A stretch of DNA of 64,000 nt from Alloalcanivorax profundimaris (GCF_015265435.1 NZ_JABJWH010000006.1:124001-188000); one strand, 5' to 3'; counted from the first letter of the stretch, positions 37,801 through 45,740 are shown. The notes: a model not told the origin generated them from the sequence alone. A program made the numbers and translations.

Positions 37801-38408
37801 TATTTCTCGGCCTCGTCGAACAGCCCCATTTCACAGTACTTCACCGCCACCAGATTGAGGTATTCAGGGTTGCGGTTGTCCAGCGCCAGTAGCCGCTCGC
37901 AGTCCTCCAGCACGTACGCCATCTTGCGCGCCATCGAGTGGATGGTAATTGATTGCGTGAGGATAAAAGGATTGTCCGGTGCCAGCCTGCGCGCTTCGCG
38001 GATGGTTTGCAGCGCGCCATCGGTGTCCCGAATGGCAAGACGGATACGGGCGTACTCCGCATGTGCAAGTGCGTGCCCAGCGTCCAGGCTCAGTGCCCGT
38101 TGCAACTGCTCCTCGGCCGCTTCCCAGTGCTTAAGCGCTCGGTGGGCGGTGCCGGCCAAATACGCTATGTGGGCGTCATGTGGCGCAATCCGGATTGCTT
38201 CCGCCAGGGACTCCAGTGCCTTGGCGGGCATGCCCAGTTCCATGAAACAGGCTCCCAAAGCCCGCCAGGAGAACGCTTCTTTAGGGTGATAAGTCACGAG
38301 CGAACGGGCGTGTTTCTCGGCGGCATGGAAATCCCGGTGGCGCCAAGCATGCTGGTAAGCCTGCCTGGTGCGCGCGAAGCGGCTGTGGGTTGGGGTTTTG
38401 ACTGACAT
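34845..38408 (-). CDS. TPR - GT41 (OGT-like) - FkbM-like - sulfotransferase fusion, paralogue 2
   Basis: This is a 1187-residue protein with the same domain order as its neighbour. It has TPRs at about 10-235. The GT41 domain at about 265-625 has GLRGHPVG with His278, Lys503 in GPDKHAAFLDTYN and LMGVPVITLPGPTFAGR; these align by eye with His498 and Lys842 of human OGT. A degenerate FkbM-like region lies at about 670-880 (WLLLDDRNDSL, LLIQARVRLRPGHQGQP). The sulfotransferase domain is at 938-1187, with GCGHSGTTLM (941-950) and RDGRDVAWSLKKR (1023-1035). All key motifs look intact. It lies between fliC and paralogue 1 on the same strand, 51 bp from the latter. It probably acts on flagellin or its glycan. 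Confidence 0.85.
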   Translation of the reverse strand: MSVKTPTHSRFARTRQAYQHAWRHRDFHAAEKHARSLVTYHPKEAFSWRALGACFMELGMPAKALESLAEAIRIAPHDAHIAYLAGTAHRALKHWEAAEEQLQRALSLDAGHALAHAEYARIRLAIRDTDGALQTIREARRLAPDNPFILTQSITIHSMARKMAYVLEDCERLLALDNRNPEYLNLVAVKYCEMGLFDEAEKYYERALALKPDYLEAFSNQVFNAHYNPALSGEDIAGVIRRWHDHFSPPERPTRPDTGRAPHRLINIGLLSAGLRGHPVGQMITSALEQLPSDAFQLIAYSTNDTEDHITQRLRRLCTRWHRMQGYSDDILEARLREDRVDILIDLSGHTDGNRLRLIAREPAPLIVKWVGGLVNTTGLDAIDYLISDGVETPPGVDERYYEKLIRLPDDYICYSPPDYAPPVGDSPALSQGRLTFGCLNNPAKLNDELIREWATLLHQVSGSQLLLRSAQYGDPAFRDRVWERFEQAGIERDRILMEGPDKHAAFLDTYNRIDIALDPWPYSGGLTTCEALLMGVPVITLPGPTFAGRHAATHLVNAGLPELVVDSWDAYRARARELAGDLNSLATIRGNLRDTLMRSPVCDARRFAGHLTTALRGIWQRHCRQQPPAALTFDGDGTARFEDGDRIEPFPASGPTLVSAADRAEPAAGHFEFDFTGKVIALDNGGCLLETGTADSLLKLDAFELLVFDPLGQHSERRPAEGNGFQYFASVTLGDGQPATHYACLDPTQSATLKPLGDTRVLAELPVQTVALGAIEGLPSLDWLLLDDRNDSLAVLRHGGDLLAKALLIQARVRLRPGHQGQPGLAALIQAAEANGFHLYRLNNEHFHSHLPEPLGAGHQGSELAATDLLFLPQPSRLTALDTNRKRRLAFLLHTVYGIQDLTHRLLDEVDPVSATRYLHGTGISPAAAPFDDPTAFVVGCGHSGTTLMASMLGAHGHIHCIPRETYWFLDNPRLEQEYPVALAEARSGGKRMLCEKTPRHLYRIDEIARRFPQARFVAMIRDGRDVAWSLKKRSGSFQDGVHRWRDDNRALLAQQQRDNLHLVRYEDLIEDPEATLRSVLEFLGEPYDPAVLEFHKKDYQWFGVRDARDTDGLGEHNHLLRRSWQMSQPLHDRRGQWRGHLDDQELAYLHDQCGDLMAHFGYHFDAVRATGARPLLPGPGGETGA

Positions 38409-38520
38409 AGCGGCCTCGTGCGGTCTGCTGGCGGGTTGCGTTGCGGTCAGGCTAGCAGCGGTTGGTTGGCGCCAAAAGGGGGATTAAACGGGCTTTTCAG
38501 CGGCTTTTCCGGCACGCATG

Positions 38521-38544
38521 AAAAAGGCCCCGGGAAGGGGCCTT
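38521..38544 (-). terminator. Rho-independent terminator of fliC
   Basis: Read on the minus strand, the 8-bp stem AAGGCCCC-TTCCC-GGGGCCTT is followed by a run of T. It lies 42 bases after the fliC stop. A second hairpin, GGGGCAC-GGC-GTGCCCC at 38556-38572, sits between it and the stop. Together they should insulate the giant genes from the strong fliC promoter. Confidence 0.9.
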
Positions 38545-38585
38545 GATGGGAAGCCGGGGCACGGCGTGCCCCGTGGTCCCGATGG

Positions 38586-39716
38586 TTAACCCAGCAGGGA
38601 CAGAACGCCCTGGGGAACCTGGTTGGCCTGGGCCAGAACGGAGGTGCCGGCCTGCTGCAGGATCTGCGCGCGGGTCATGTTGGACACTTCCACCGCGTAG
38701 TCGGCGTCCTCGATCCGGGAGCGGGCCGCGGACAGGTTGGTTTCCGTGGTGCTCAGATTATTGATCGCGGAATCAAAGCGGTTCTGCATGGCACCCAGCT
38801 CGGAGCGCAGGCTGTCCACATCACTGAGCGCGGAATCGAGGCCGGAGAGCGGCGTATCCGATTTCTGGCCCAGCGCCGCGGTTTTGTCTACCGTCACGGT
38901 GATGGTGGCATCGTCAGCGGTGCCATTGCTGTCGCCATCGCTGAGAGCTTTGATGTCACTCACGGCAAACACATCACCAGAAGACGTTTCGGTCACGAAC
39001 TGATTGCCATCGCTGTCGGTTTGAAGCGTACCGGTCACGGCGTTGCCTTCGCTGTCCTGGATAGTGATCGAGTCGGCGAGCGTGCCGCTGGCAGGACCGC
39101 CGGTATCATAAGTGATGGTGTCGCCGGTATCGGAGGCTGTGAGAGTAAAGCTGCCGGTGGCGTCCACATCGGTCAGAGAACCGGCATAGCCGTTCACGTT
39201 GAAGGTATCCAGGTTCAGCGTCTCGGCGTTGATCTCCTTGAGATTCATGGTGATCTGTTCGCCGTCGTTGGCGCCCACCTGGATGGAGAACTTGTTGTCC
39301 TCTGCCAGAACCTTCACGCCGTTGAAGTTAGTCTCTCCGGAAATGCGGTCGATCTCCGACAGGCGCTGGTCGATTTCGTCCTGGATGGAGTTCAGGTCGC
39401 TCTGGGAGTTGGTGTCGTTCTGGGCTTGAACGGTCAGCTCACGGATGCGCTGCAGGTTGTCGTTCACCTGGTTGAGGGCGCCTTCCGCGGTCTGGGCCAC
39501 GGAGATGCCGTCGTTGGCGTTGCGCTGAGCCTGCGCCAGACCGGTGGTCTGGGCGGTCATGCGGTTGGCGATGGCCTGGCCGGCGGCGTCGTCGGCGGCG
39601 CTGTTGATGCGCAGGCCGGAGGACAGGCGCTCCATGGAAGTTTGCAGGGCGCTCTGGGATTTGCCCAGGTTCTGCTGGCCGATCATGGCCGTGATGTTGG
39701 TATTGATGACTGACAT
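38586..39716 (-). CDS. fliC: FliC, flagellin
   Basis: This 376-residue filament protein has conserved D0/D1 ends: SVINTNITAMIGQQNLGKSQ with RLSSGLRINSAADDAAGQAI at the N-terminus, and ARSRIEDADYAVEVSNMTR with a VLSLLG end at the C-terminus. The central part (about 165-285) is variable, acidic and rich in Ser, Thr, Asp and Gly, offering many O-linkage sites. Only one flagellin is present. FliS is its chaperone. A sigma-28 promoter lies 64 bases upstream. Confidence 0.98.
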   Translation of the reverse strand: MSVINTNITAMIGQQNLGKSQSALQTSMERLSSGLRINSAADDAAGQAIANRMTAQTTGLAQAQRNANDGISVAQTAEGALNQVNDNLQRIRELTVQAQNDTNSQSDLNSIQDEIDQRLSEIDRISGETNFNGVKVLAEDNKFSIQVGANDGEQITMNLKEINAETLNLDTFNVNGYAGSLTDVDATGSFTLTASDTGDTITYDTGGPASGTLADSITIQDSEGNAVTGTLQTDSDGNQFVTETSSGDVFAVSDIKALSDGDSNGTADDATITVTVDKTAALGQKSDTPLSGLDSALSDVDSLRSELGAMQNRFDSAINNLSTTETNLSAARSRIEDADYAVEVSNMTRAQILQQAGTSVLAQANQVPQGVLSLLG

Positions 39717-39780
39717 AGCGATGTCCTTCTCTGGTTTTCACCGTTTGGATTGAGAGCAACGGCGCGGGCCGTTACCCCGT

Positions 39781-39807
39781 TTTTCGGCGGCGGCGGCCCG
39801 GGCTTTA
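39781..39807 (-). promoter_or_regulatory. Sigma-28 (FliA) promoter of fliC
   Basis: On the minus strand TAAA (39807-39804), a 15-base spacer and GCCGAAAA (39788-39781) fit the FliA consensus. The 64-base leader is longer than at most other sites. It is divergent from a second FliA promoter at 39878. Confidence 0.9.
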
Positions 39808-39877
39808 GGGTTGGGTACAAAAAAAGGTTCACCGCGTCTGGCCGGACTCCGGCGAGGACCCCTGAAAAACTTGCATA

Positions 39878-39904
39878 TAAAGGGGGCGGGTGGAAAGCCG
39901 ATAC
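39878..39904 (+). promoter_or_regulatory. Sigma-28 (FliA) promoter of the PilZ/HD-GYP gene
   Basis: TAAA (39878-39881), a 15-base spacer and GCCGATAC (39897-39904) end 32 bases before the ATG at 39937. It shares the intergenic region with the divergent fliC promoter. Confidence 0.9.
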
Positions 39905-39936
39905 ACTGGGCCAGGTACGATTCGAGGACGTTTCCA

Positions 39937-41601
39937 ATGACTGCACCCCCCGACACCTTCGAACGGGTCGAGCATCCCGCCCGCATTGAGGAACTGCTGA
40001 ACAATCTGCTCCGCCCGGGCGGAGTGGCGCTTTCGCTGGAGGGGCGCGACGGCGACCCCTTACCAGTGGTACTCGTGTCCTACGAGCGTGAGCGCTCCCT
40101 GCTGCTGGACGTCACCACGCTTGGCGATCGTATCGGCAAGCTGCGTCGCGGCATGGGCTTCCGGCTGGTCGGACAGGGCGATGGCGGTATGGTACGCACG
40201 CCGGTATTAAAGGCCACGCGCGTCCACGAAGAGGAGGGGCGGCAATGGTTGCACTGTGCCTATCCCGCGCGACTGGAGTGGCAGCAGCGGCGGGACGCGT
40301 TCCGTGCGGAGCTGCGTCTGGGCATGCAGGCGTCGGTTCTGGTTCGCGACCAGGAGAGTAACCTGTCCGCCCTGGGGGATCTTCGCGATCTGTCGTTGAC
40401 CGGTTGTCGGGCGGAGTTGGCGGCCAGCGGACTGAATGCTGATCTGGAAAAGGATCAGAGGCTGGATCTGGAAATCACTTTCCCCGATGGCAGCCTTTTC
40501 CGGATCGGGGCCCGGCTCCGCCATCTGAGCGCCGATCCTGCCCGTGGCACGGTTGGCGTGGGCTTCGAGTTCGATGCGCTGGATGTGGCCCAGGAACGGC
40601 GGCTGTGGTTCATGGTGCGCGAGGCGGAACGGGAGGCGGCGCGGGTGGCTGGCGGGGACCGGACCCATCTGGCCGCCTCGTCCCTGTTCCGGGCGGCGGC
40701 ACCGGCTCCATTGAGAGCCCCGGTCGGCTCGCAGTTTCCCTCGGTGCCCATGGTGGACAGGCTGGCGCCCTGCGCCGCCTGGTTGGGCAACCAGATGCTG
40801 GCCCTGCGTCAGGGGGAACACATCGACCCGGTGCAGCTTTCCCGCCAGGCGGAGCGTCTGCTGGATTTGCATGAAGAGGACCGCGAGGCGCTGCTGTTCG
40901 CGTCTCGCTGCCTGGCGGACGAGCCGTTGCTGGTCCGCCACGGTTTGGGAGTGGCGGTGCACTTGCTGGACTTCGCGCGCGCCCAGTCCATGCCTCACGC
41001 CCTGTGCAAGGCGCTGGCCGCGGCGGCCATGGTGCATGATCTGGGCAAGGCTTTGCTGCCTCGGGAATTGCTGGCCTTGCCGGTGCTGGACGCGCGCCAG
41101 CATCGCTGGCTGCAGGGGCATGTGCCGATGTTGCTGCAGCGCATTGACCGGTGCGGCTGGTTGTCCACGCCGGTGGTGGAAGCCGTGGTGCGCGACATCA
41201 ACGAGCGCCTGGATGGCAGTGGCTACCCGAATCACCGTGGCGGCGCCGACCTCAGCGAATTGGCCCGGCTTGCGTCGGTGGTGGATGTGGTGGACATCCT
41301 GTCCCGCCAGCGCCCCGGGCGCGAGCCTTGGAGTACCGAGGACATCCATGCCTGGCTGGAGCGCAACAGCGCGCGGTTCGATCCGCAATGGGTGGCGCGT
41401 TATCGGGCCCATTTCGGGCGTTGGCCAGTAGGCTGCCTGGTGCGTTACGCGGACGGTCTCCTGGGGCGCGTGGCCGCCCTGGACGAGCGGGGCCTGCCGT
41501 CGCGGGTGCGTCTGCGCGCCGAGGACGGCGGCTGGCTGGACGGCGAGGCACTGGCCCGGCACGGCGAGCCGGAAGCCACCGTGCCGGCGCCGGCGGACTG
41601 A
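39937..41601 (+). CDS. YcgR-like N-domain + PilZ + degenerate HD-GYP fusion protein
   Basis: This is a 554-residue cytoplasmic protein. Residues about 12-110 resemble the YcgR N-terminal domain. The PilZ domain (about 112-230) has the c-di-GMP motifs RDAFR (119-123) and DLSLTG (151-156) intact. Residues about 300-490 form an HD-GYP domain with MVHDLGK (HD at 367-368), QGHV (His395) and ERLDGSGYP, but the two metal-binding His of the usual HHE motif are Ile421-Asn422. A short C-terminal domain follows. YcgR brakes the motor when bound to c-di-GMP. The sigma-28 promoter and position suggest the same job here. The start has a GAGGA site upstream. Confidence 0.85.
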   Translation: MTAPPDTFERVEHPARIEELLNNLLRPGGVALSLEGRDGDPLPVVLVSYERERSLLLDVTTLGDRIGKLRRGMGFRLVGQGDGGMVRTPVLKATRVHEEEGRQWLHCAYPARLEWQQRRDAFRAELRLGMQASVLVRDQESNLSALGDLRDLSLTGCRAELAASGLNADLEKDQRLDLEITFPDGSLFRIGARLRHLSADPARGTVGVGFEFDALDVAQERRLWFMVREAEREAARVAGGDRTHLAASSLFRAAAPAPLRAPVGSQFPSVPMVDRLAPCAAWLGNQMLALRQGEHIDPVQLSRQAERLLDLHEEDREALLFASRCLADEPLLVRHGLGVAVHLLDFARAQSMPHALCKALAAAAMVHDLGKALLPRELLALPVLDARQHRWLQGHVPMLLQRIDRCGWLSTPVVEAVVRDINERLDGSGYPNHRGGADLSELARLASVVDVVDILSRQRPGREPWSTEDIHAWLERNSARFDPQWVARYRAHFGRWPVGCLVRYADGLLGRVAALDERGLPSRVRLRAEDGGWLDGEALARHGEPEATVPAPAD

Positions 41602-41658
41602 TTCGCCCAAGCCGGGTTCCCACCTTGGCGCCGTGGCCCACACGGCGCCGATTTCCCC

Positions 41659-41685
41659 TAAAGTCCCGCCCGAATACGCCGATAG
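41659..41685 (+). promoter_or_regulatory. Sigma-28 (FliA) promoter of fliDST
   Basis: TAAA (41659-41662), a 15-base spacer and GCCGATAG (41678-41685) lie 96 bases before the fliD ATG. Confidence 0.9.
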
Positions 41686-41781
41686 CCTGGAAAAGCGAAC
41701 CTTGCCGGGCTTTATTCCGCCGCTACCGGGGCGACTGGTCCGGTGACAATACTCCCCGGTGAACACAGGAAGCACAGAAAG

Positions 41782-43131
41782 ATGGCCTCAATCTCATCGC
41801 TGGGTATCGGTTCCGGGCTCGACCTCAACGGCCTGCTGGATCAGTTGGAAGCGTCCGAGCGCCAGCAGCTGACGCCGATCGTCCAGAAACAGCAAAGTCA
41901 CCAGGCGAAGATCTCCGCCTACGGCCGGCTGGAAAGCGCGCTCACCGGTTTTCAGGACGCGGTGGCCAAGCTTGCCGACGGCAAGCAGTTCGAGGCGGTG
42001 AAAAATGAAGTCACCGGCGATGCGCTGGGTGCCACCCTGGGCGACGACGCGCTCACCGGCAATTATGATCTGGAAGTGGCCCGGCGTGCGCGGGGCTACA
42101 GCATCGCCACCCAGGGCATCGGCGCCGCCGATGAACGGCTGGGTGCTGGCGCGCTGAACATCGCCCTTGCCAATGGCGACACTCTGAACGTGGAGGTCGG
42201 TGAGAAGCAGAGCACGCTGGAAGGTATCCGCGACGCCATCAACGACGCTGGCGGCGGGGTGCAGGCGGCGTTGATGAATGATGGCGGCGACACTCCCTAC
42301 CGGCTGGTGCTGTCCTCCACGGAAACCGGCACCGAGGCGGCCATCGACGAAGTCACCTTCAGCGGTGGCCTGGGCGATGCCCTGGCGCTGGACCAGAATT
42401 CCGAAGTGCCGGCGCTGAACGCCAAGCTCACGGTCAATGGCATTGAGGTGATCAGTCAAAGCAACCAGGTAGAGGGCGCCATTCAGGGCGTCACGCTCAA
42501 TCTTCGCGAAACCGGTACCGCCACTCTGGACGTGACGCGTGACGGCGCCGGCATCAAGAAAGCGGTAAAGGACTTCGCCGAGGCCTACAACACCCTGCAA
42601 GAAACCCTCGATACCTTGACCCGCTTTAATCAGGAAACCGGCGAGAGTGGGGCCCTGCTGGGCGATGCCACCCTGCGGGGCATCGAATCCCGGCTGCGCT
42701 CGGTGATCAGCGGCGGCGCCGGCGGCGGCGAGTTCAACACCCTGGCCGACCTGGGCATCACCCTCAAGGTGGACGGCACCCTGGAGGTGGACGAGGAGGC
42801 CGTGGACGACGCCGTGGACAATCAGTTGGGAGCCCTTGCGGACTTCTTTACCGGCACCGTTGACCGGGATGGCCTGGCGGTGCGGCTCGACGACGCCCTG
42901 TCGGAAATGGTGGATGACGGCGGCACCCTGGACGATGCCACCGAAGGGCTGGAAACGAGCATTGACACTCTGCAGAACCAGTACACCCGAACCGAAGAGC
43001 GTATCAACAGCACCCTGGCCCGCTACCGGACCCAGTTCCAGCAGTTGGACAGCATGATCGCGGAGATGAACTCCACCAGTTCCTACCTCACGCAGCAATT
43101 CGATGCCCTCAACGCACAACTGGGCCAATAA
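41782..43131 (+). CDS. fliD: FliD, filament cap protein
   Basis: This 449-residue capping protein folds flagellin at the filament tip. The N-terminus has SSLGIGSGLDLNGLLDQLEA and the D0 helix after it. The C-terminal part has LADLGITLKVDGTLEVDE and the coiled-coil ending SYLTQQFDALNAQLGQ, as in other FliD proteins. I chose the ATG at 41782; an earlier in-frame start adds 13 non-conserved residues. It is followed by fliS and fliT. Confidence 0.97.
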   Translation: MASISSLGIGSGLDLNGLLDQLEASERQQLTPIVQKQQSHQAKISAYGRLESALTGFQDAVAKLADGKQFEAVKNEVTGDALGATLGDDALTGNYDLEVARRARGYSIATQGIGAADERLGAGALNIALANGDTLNVEVGEKQSTLEGIRDAINDAGGGVQAALMNDGGDTPYRLVLSSTETGTEAAIDEVTFSGGLGDALALDQNSEVPALNAKLTVNGIEVISQSNQVEGAIQGVTLNLRETGTATLDVTRDGAGIKKAVKDFAEAYNTLQETLDTLTRFNQETGESGALLGDATLRGIESRLRSVISGGAGGGEFNTLADLGITLKVDGTLEVDEEAVDDAVDNQLGALADFFTGTVDRDGLAVRLDDALSEMVDDGGTLDDATEGLETSIDTLQNQYTRTEERINSTLARYRTQFQQLDSMIAEMNSTSSYLTQQFDALNAQLGQ

Positions 43132-43156
43132 CCGTCATGCCGGAAGGAAGGGGATT

Positions 43157-43582
43157 ATGACAACATCACGAGGGGCGGCCGCCTACGGCCGCGGCGCCGG
43201 GGCCTATGCCCGGGTTGGAGTGGAAAGCGGTGTCATGGCCGCCAGTCCCCATCAGCTGATCACCATGCTGTTCGACGGCGCGGCCTCGGCCATCCGCACC
43301 GCCGGGCTGCACATGGACAACCAGCGGCCGGCGGAGAAAGGCGCGGCCATCTCCAAGGCCCTGGACATCGTCAACAACGGCCTGCTGGCGGCCCTGGACC
43401 GGGACAAGGGCGGTGAAGTGGCGGAACGGCTGGCGTCCCTGTACGACTACGTCGCCCGGCTGCTGCTCAACGCCAACCTGCGTAACGACCGCGCCAGCCT
43501 GGATGAGGCCGGCCGTTTGCTGGCGGACATCGCGTCCGCCTGGCGCCAGATCGAGCCCGCGACGGCGCAGGGGGACGAATGA
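43157..43582 (+). CDS. fliS: FliS, flagellin export chaperone
   Basis: This 141-residue helical protein binds the C-terminus of flagellin. Conserved parts are GAYARVGVESGVMAASPHQL then ITMLFDGA, and LYDYVARLLLNANLRND. The ATG at 43157 has an AAGGGG site. The gene overlaps fliT by four bases (ATGA). Confidence 0.95.
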   Translation: MTTSRGAAAYGRGAGAYARVGVESGVMAASPHQLITMLFDGAASAIRTAGLHMDNQRPAEKGAAISKALDIVNNGLLAALDRDKGGEVAERLASLYDYVARLLLNANLRNDRASLDEAGRLLADIASAWRQIEPATAQGDE

Positions 43583-43983
43583 CGAAAACCGCCCCCAGCC
43601 GTGCCCCCGCCACCGGCGAACAGGTCCTGCAGGCCTACGAGGCGTTGCTGGAGCGCACCGGGCGAATGCTCGAATGCGCCCGCGACCAGGATTGGAACGG
43701 GCTCATCGACGAGGAGAGCCAATACGTGCTGGAGGTGGAACGCCTGGCCCGGGGCGAGACATCGATACAGCTCAACGAGTTTCAGCGGCACCGCAAGGCG
43801 GAGGTTCTGGAACGTCTTCTGGAACGCGAACGCGGTGTGCGCGGTTGTCTGGAAAGCCGTCGCCAGGAACTGGACCAGCTGATCGGCCTGTCACGGCGAC
43901 GCCGCGACCTGAACCGCTCCTACGGCGCCCAGGAGGCCGCCGTGGTGGACGGCCGGCCGCGCTTCGATAAAGAGCGGCCGTGA
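43579..43983 (+). CDS. fliT: FliT-like export chaperone for FliD
   Basis: This 134-residue helical protein is called FliT from its place after fliS, its length and the pattern of the first helices (VLQAYEALLERTGRMLECAR, DQDWNGLIDEESQYV). In enterics FliT binds FliD and also inhibits FlhDC. Sequence conservation in the family is weak, so the FlhDC link is inference, but it would fit the FlhDC hierarchy of this cluster. The stop overlaps the next GTG start. Confidence 0.8.
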   Translation: MTKTAPSRAPATGEQVLQAYEALLERTGRMLECARDQDWNGLIDEESQYVLEVERLARGETSIQLNEFQRHRKAEVLERLLERERGVRGCLESRRQELDQLIGLSRRRRDLNRSYGAQEAAVVDGRPRFDKERP

Positions 43984-45152
43984 GCGGCATCACGCCGATC
44001 CTCGACACCTTGCTGCACCAGGTGTTGGGAAAACGGGTCGACGTGCCCCTGGAGCGGCCGCTGCCCGACCCGGTGAAGCCCTTGCTGGGCGCCGAGGCGC
44101 CACCGGCGGTGCGCAGCGATTCGCGGCTCGACCCCCGCGCCCTGCCGGCCCGTGAAAGCGGCGCCGCCGCCGGCGAGGCCCGGTCCGGGGCGCCAGCCGC
44201 GCCGGCCCCGGACACCGCCCCTGGCTCCACCCGCACCCACTTCAGCCCCGCCGCGCGCACCATCGCCGACCTGCTCGCCCGTTATCCGGCGCCGCCCTCG
44301 GCGGTGCGTCCGCCGGCGCCACTGATGGCCCCCGCCGAGCAGGGCGCCCCGGAGTTGGCCGCGCGCCTGCGTGGCAGCCTGGAGCAGAGCGGCCTGTTCT
44401 ACGAATCCCATCTACAAGGCTGGTTCCAGGGCCGGCGTGACGCCGCCACCCTGGTCCGGGAACCGCAGATGAGAGTGTTCCTGGAGGCGAGGGCGGCCAC
44501 GCCGGCGCCGCCGGGCGCGGAGGGCGCCGGTCCGGCCCGTGGCGCCGCGACCTCGCCGCCGGCGGGCCCGGCCAACGCGCCGCCGACCGCCGCCGCCTCT
44601 TCCCCGGCGCCGCCCGGGGCCCCGGAGCGGACAACGCCGGCGTCCGGTCAGGCGTTGCCCGCCGGCGCCGAATCCGGCGCCGAGGAGGCCCGTGGCGGCG
44701 AGCCGCGCCCGGCGCCGGCGCTGTCCGAGACCCAGCGGGATGCGCTGCACGGGGTCCTGCGCCACCAACTGGAGATGCTCGCCACCCCGGTGCTGCGTTG
44801 GGAGGGCGACGTCTGGTCCGGCGTGTTCATGGCATTGATGATCCAGCTCCCGGACGGCTCGCCGGAGCACCGCGAGGGGCAGGCCGGTGAAGGGGAAGGC
44901 GAGGGCGAGGAGTCGCCGTCGGACACCTGGCGCACCGGGCTGACCCTGAGCCTGCCCGCCCTCGGCGAGGTACGGATCAAGGTGGTGCTGGGCGGGGATC
45001 GCCTTGATCTTACGCTTGCCGCCGGCGATGAGACCGCGCGACGACTGCGCGCCGGCGGTGGCCGCCTGCGCGAGCGGCTGGTGAATCTGGGCCTGGGTGA
45101 TGTCCGGGTCACCGTCACCGAGGAGAACGGCGATGACCGATCAACGCCCTGA
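43980..45152 (+). CDS. Second FliK-like (hook-length control family) protein
   Basis: This is a 390-residue protein with a Pro/Ala-rich, disordered region (about 35-255). A compact C-terminal domain follows (about 265-385) with MLATPVLRWEGDVWSGVFMA, a short Glu/Gly-rich loop, LTLSLPALGEVRIKVVL and DLTLAAGDETARRLRAG, the FliK-C type fold. It starts with GTG overlapping the fliT stop. It is followed by a short FlhB-like gene, the same pairing as B. subtilis ylqG-ylqH. Whether it is secreted or controls hook length is unknown; the canonical fliK is at 23880. Confidence 0.78.
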   Translation: MSGITPILDTLLHQVLGKRVDVPLERPLPDPVKPLLGAEAPPAVRSDSRLDPRALPARESGAAAGEARSGAPAAPAPDTAPGSTRTHFSPAARTIADLLARYPAPPSAVRPPAPLMAPAEQGAPELAARLRGSLEQSGLFYESHLQGWFQGRRDAATLVREPQMRVFLEARAATPAPPGAEGAGPARGAATSPPAGPANAPPTAAASSPAPPGAPERTTPASGQALPAGAESGAEEARGGEPRPAPALSETQRDALHGVLRHQLEMLATPVLRWEGDVWSGVFMALMIQLPDGSPEHREGQAGEGEGEGEESPSDTWRTGLTLSLPALGEVRIKVVLGGDRLDLTLAAGDETARRLRAGGGRLRERLVNLGLGDVRVTVTEENGDDRSTP

Positions 45153-45426
45153 CGCCCCGCGCCGCCGGGCGGTGGCGCTGGCCTATCGCGAGGGGGGCGA
45201 TGCCCCGAGGGTGCTGGCGCGTGGTTATGGCGAGCTGGCCGAACGCATCATCGCGGAGGCCCGGCGGCGGGACATTTTCGTGCATGACGCGCCGGAGCTG
45301 GTGGCACTGTTGATGCGGCTGGATGTGGACGAGCGCATACCTTCCACGCTGTACCAGGTGATCGCGGAACTGCTGGTCTGGGTCCGGGACCTGGATGAGA
45401 GGGAGGGGGAGCGGAATCGAGGCTAA
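45133..45426 (+). CDS. flhB2: Short FlhB C-terminal-like protein (EscU/YscU/HrcU family)
   Basis: This 97-residue protein matches only the cytoplasmic C-terminal part of FlhB (RRAVALAYREGGDAPRVLARG, ERIPSTLYQVIAELLVWVRDL). It has no membrane part and lacks the self-cleaving NPTH motif. Such proteins partly replace the FlhB C-terminus in other bacteria. It overlaps the FliK-like gene by 20 bases, so the two are translationally linked. The full-length flhB is at 58230. Confidence 0.88.
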   Translation: MTDQRPDAPRRRAVALAYREGGDAPRVLARGYGELAERIIAEARRRDIFVHDAPELVALLMRLDVDERIPSTLYQVIAELLVWVRDLDEREGERNRG

Positions 45427-45716
45427 GCTTAAAGTATGAGTAAGTTTGCCAATAGTAAGTGAGAGCGACTTTCTGTGACCTGATTCCTTGTTTCTGAGTG
45501 TTTCACGAAGAGCTGCAACAAAGTCATTATTACAGTGTTGCATATTGCGATGACGATGGTCCCAATAACTCACCGGTAAGATCTGGAAAATATAGGGTAA
45601 CTGACTGTTATTAAAGAGAAAAAATAAGAATACAGGGCAAACCACGTATTTCCGGCTTGAACAGGCCAACCTCCCCGATGACACCCATAGGTCGATTTGT
45701 TGACCAAATTCTATAC

Positions 45717-45732
45717 TGTGACGGACATCACA
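45717..45732 (+). promoter_or_regulatory. CRP (cAMP receptor protein) binding site upstream of flhDC
   Basis: TGTGA-CGGACA-TCACA is a perfect TGTGA-N6-TCACA core. It lies 269 bases before the flhD ATG. In E. coli CRP activates flhDC from such a site. Confidence 0.85.
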
Positions 45733-45740
45733 AAAAGCCG

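Noticed and set aside
45115..45684. Minus-strand open frame in the AT-rich leader of flhDC
   Set aside because: It extends into the flhB2 coding sequence, has no ribosome-binding site worth noting and no recognisable motif.
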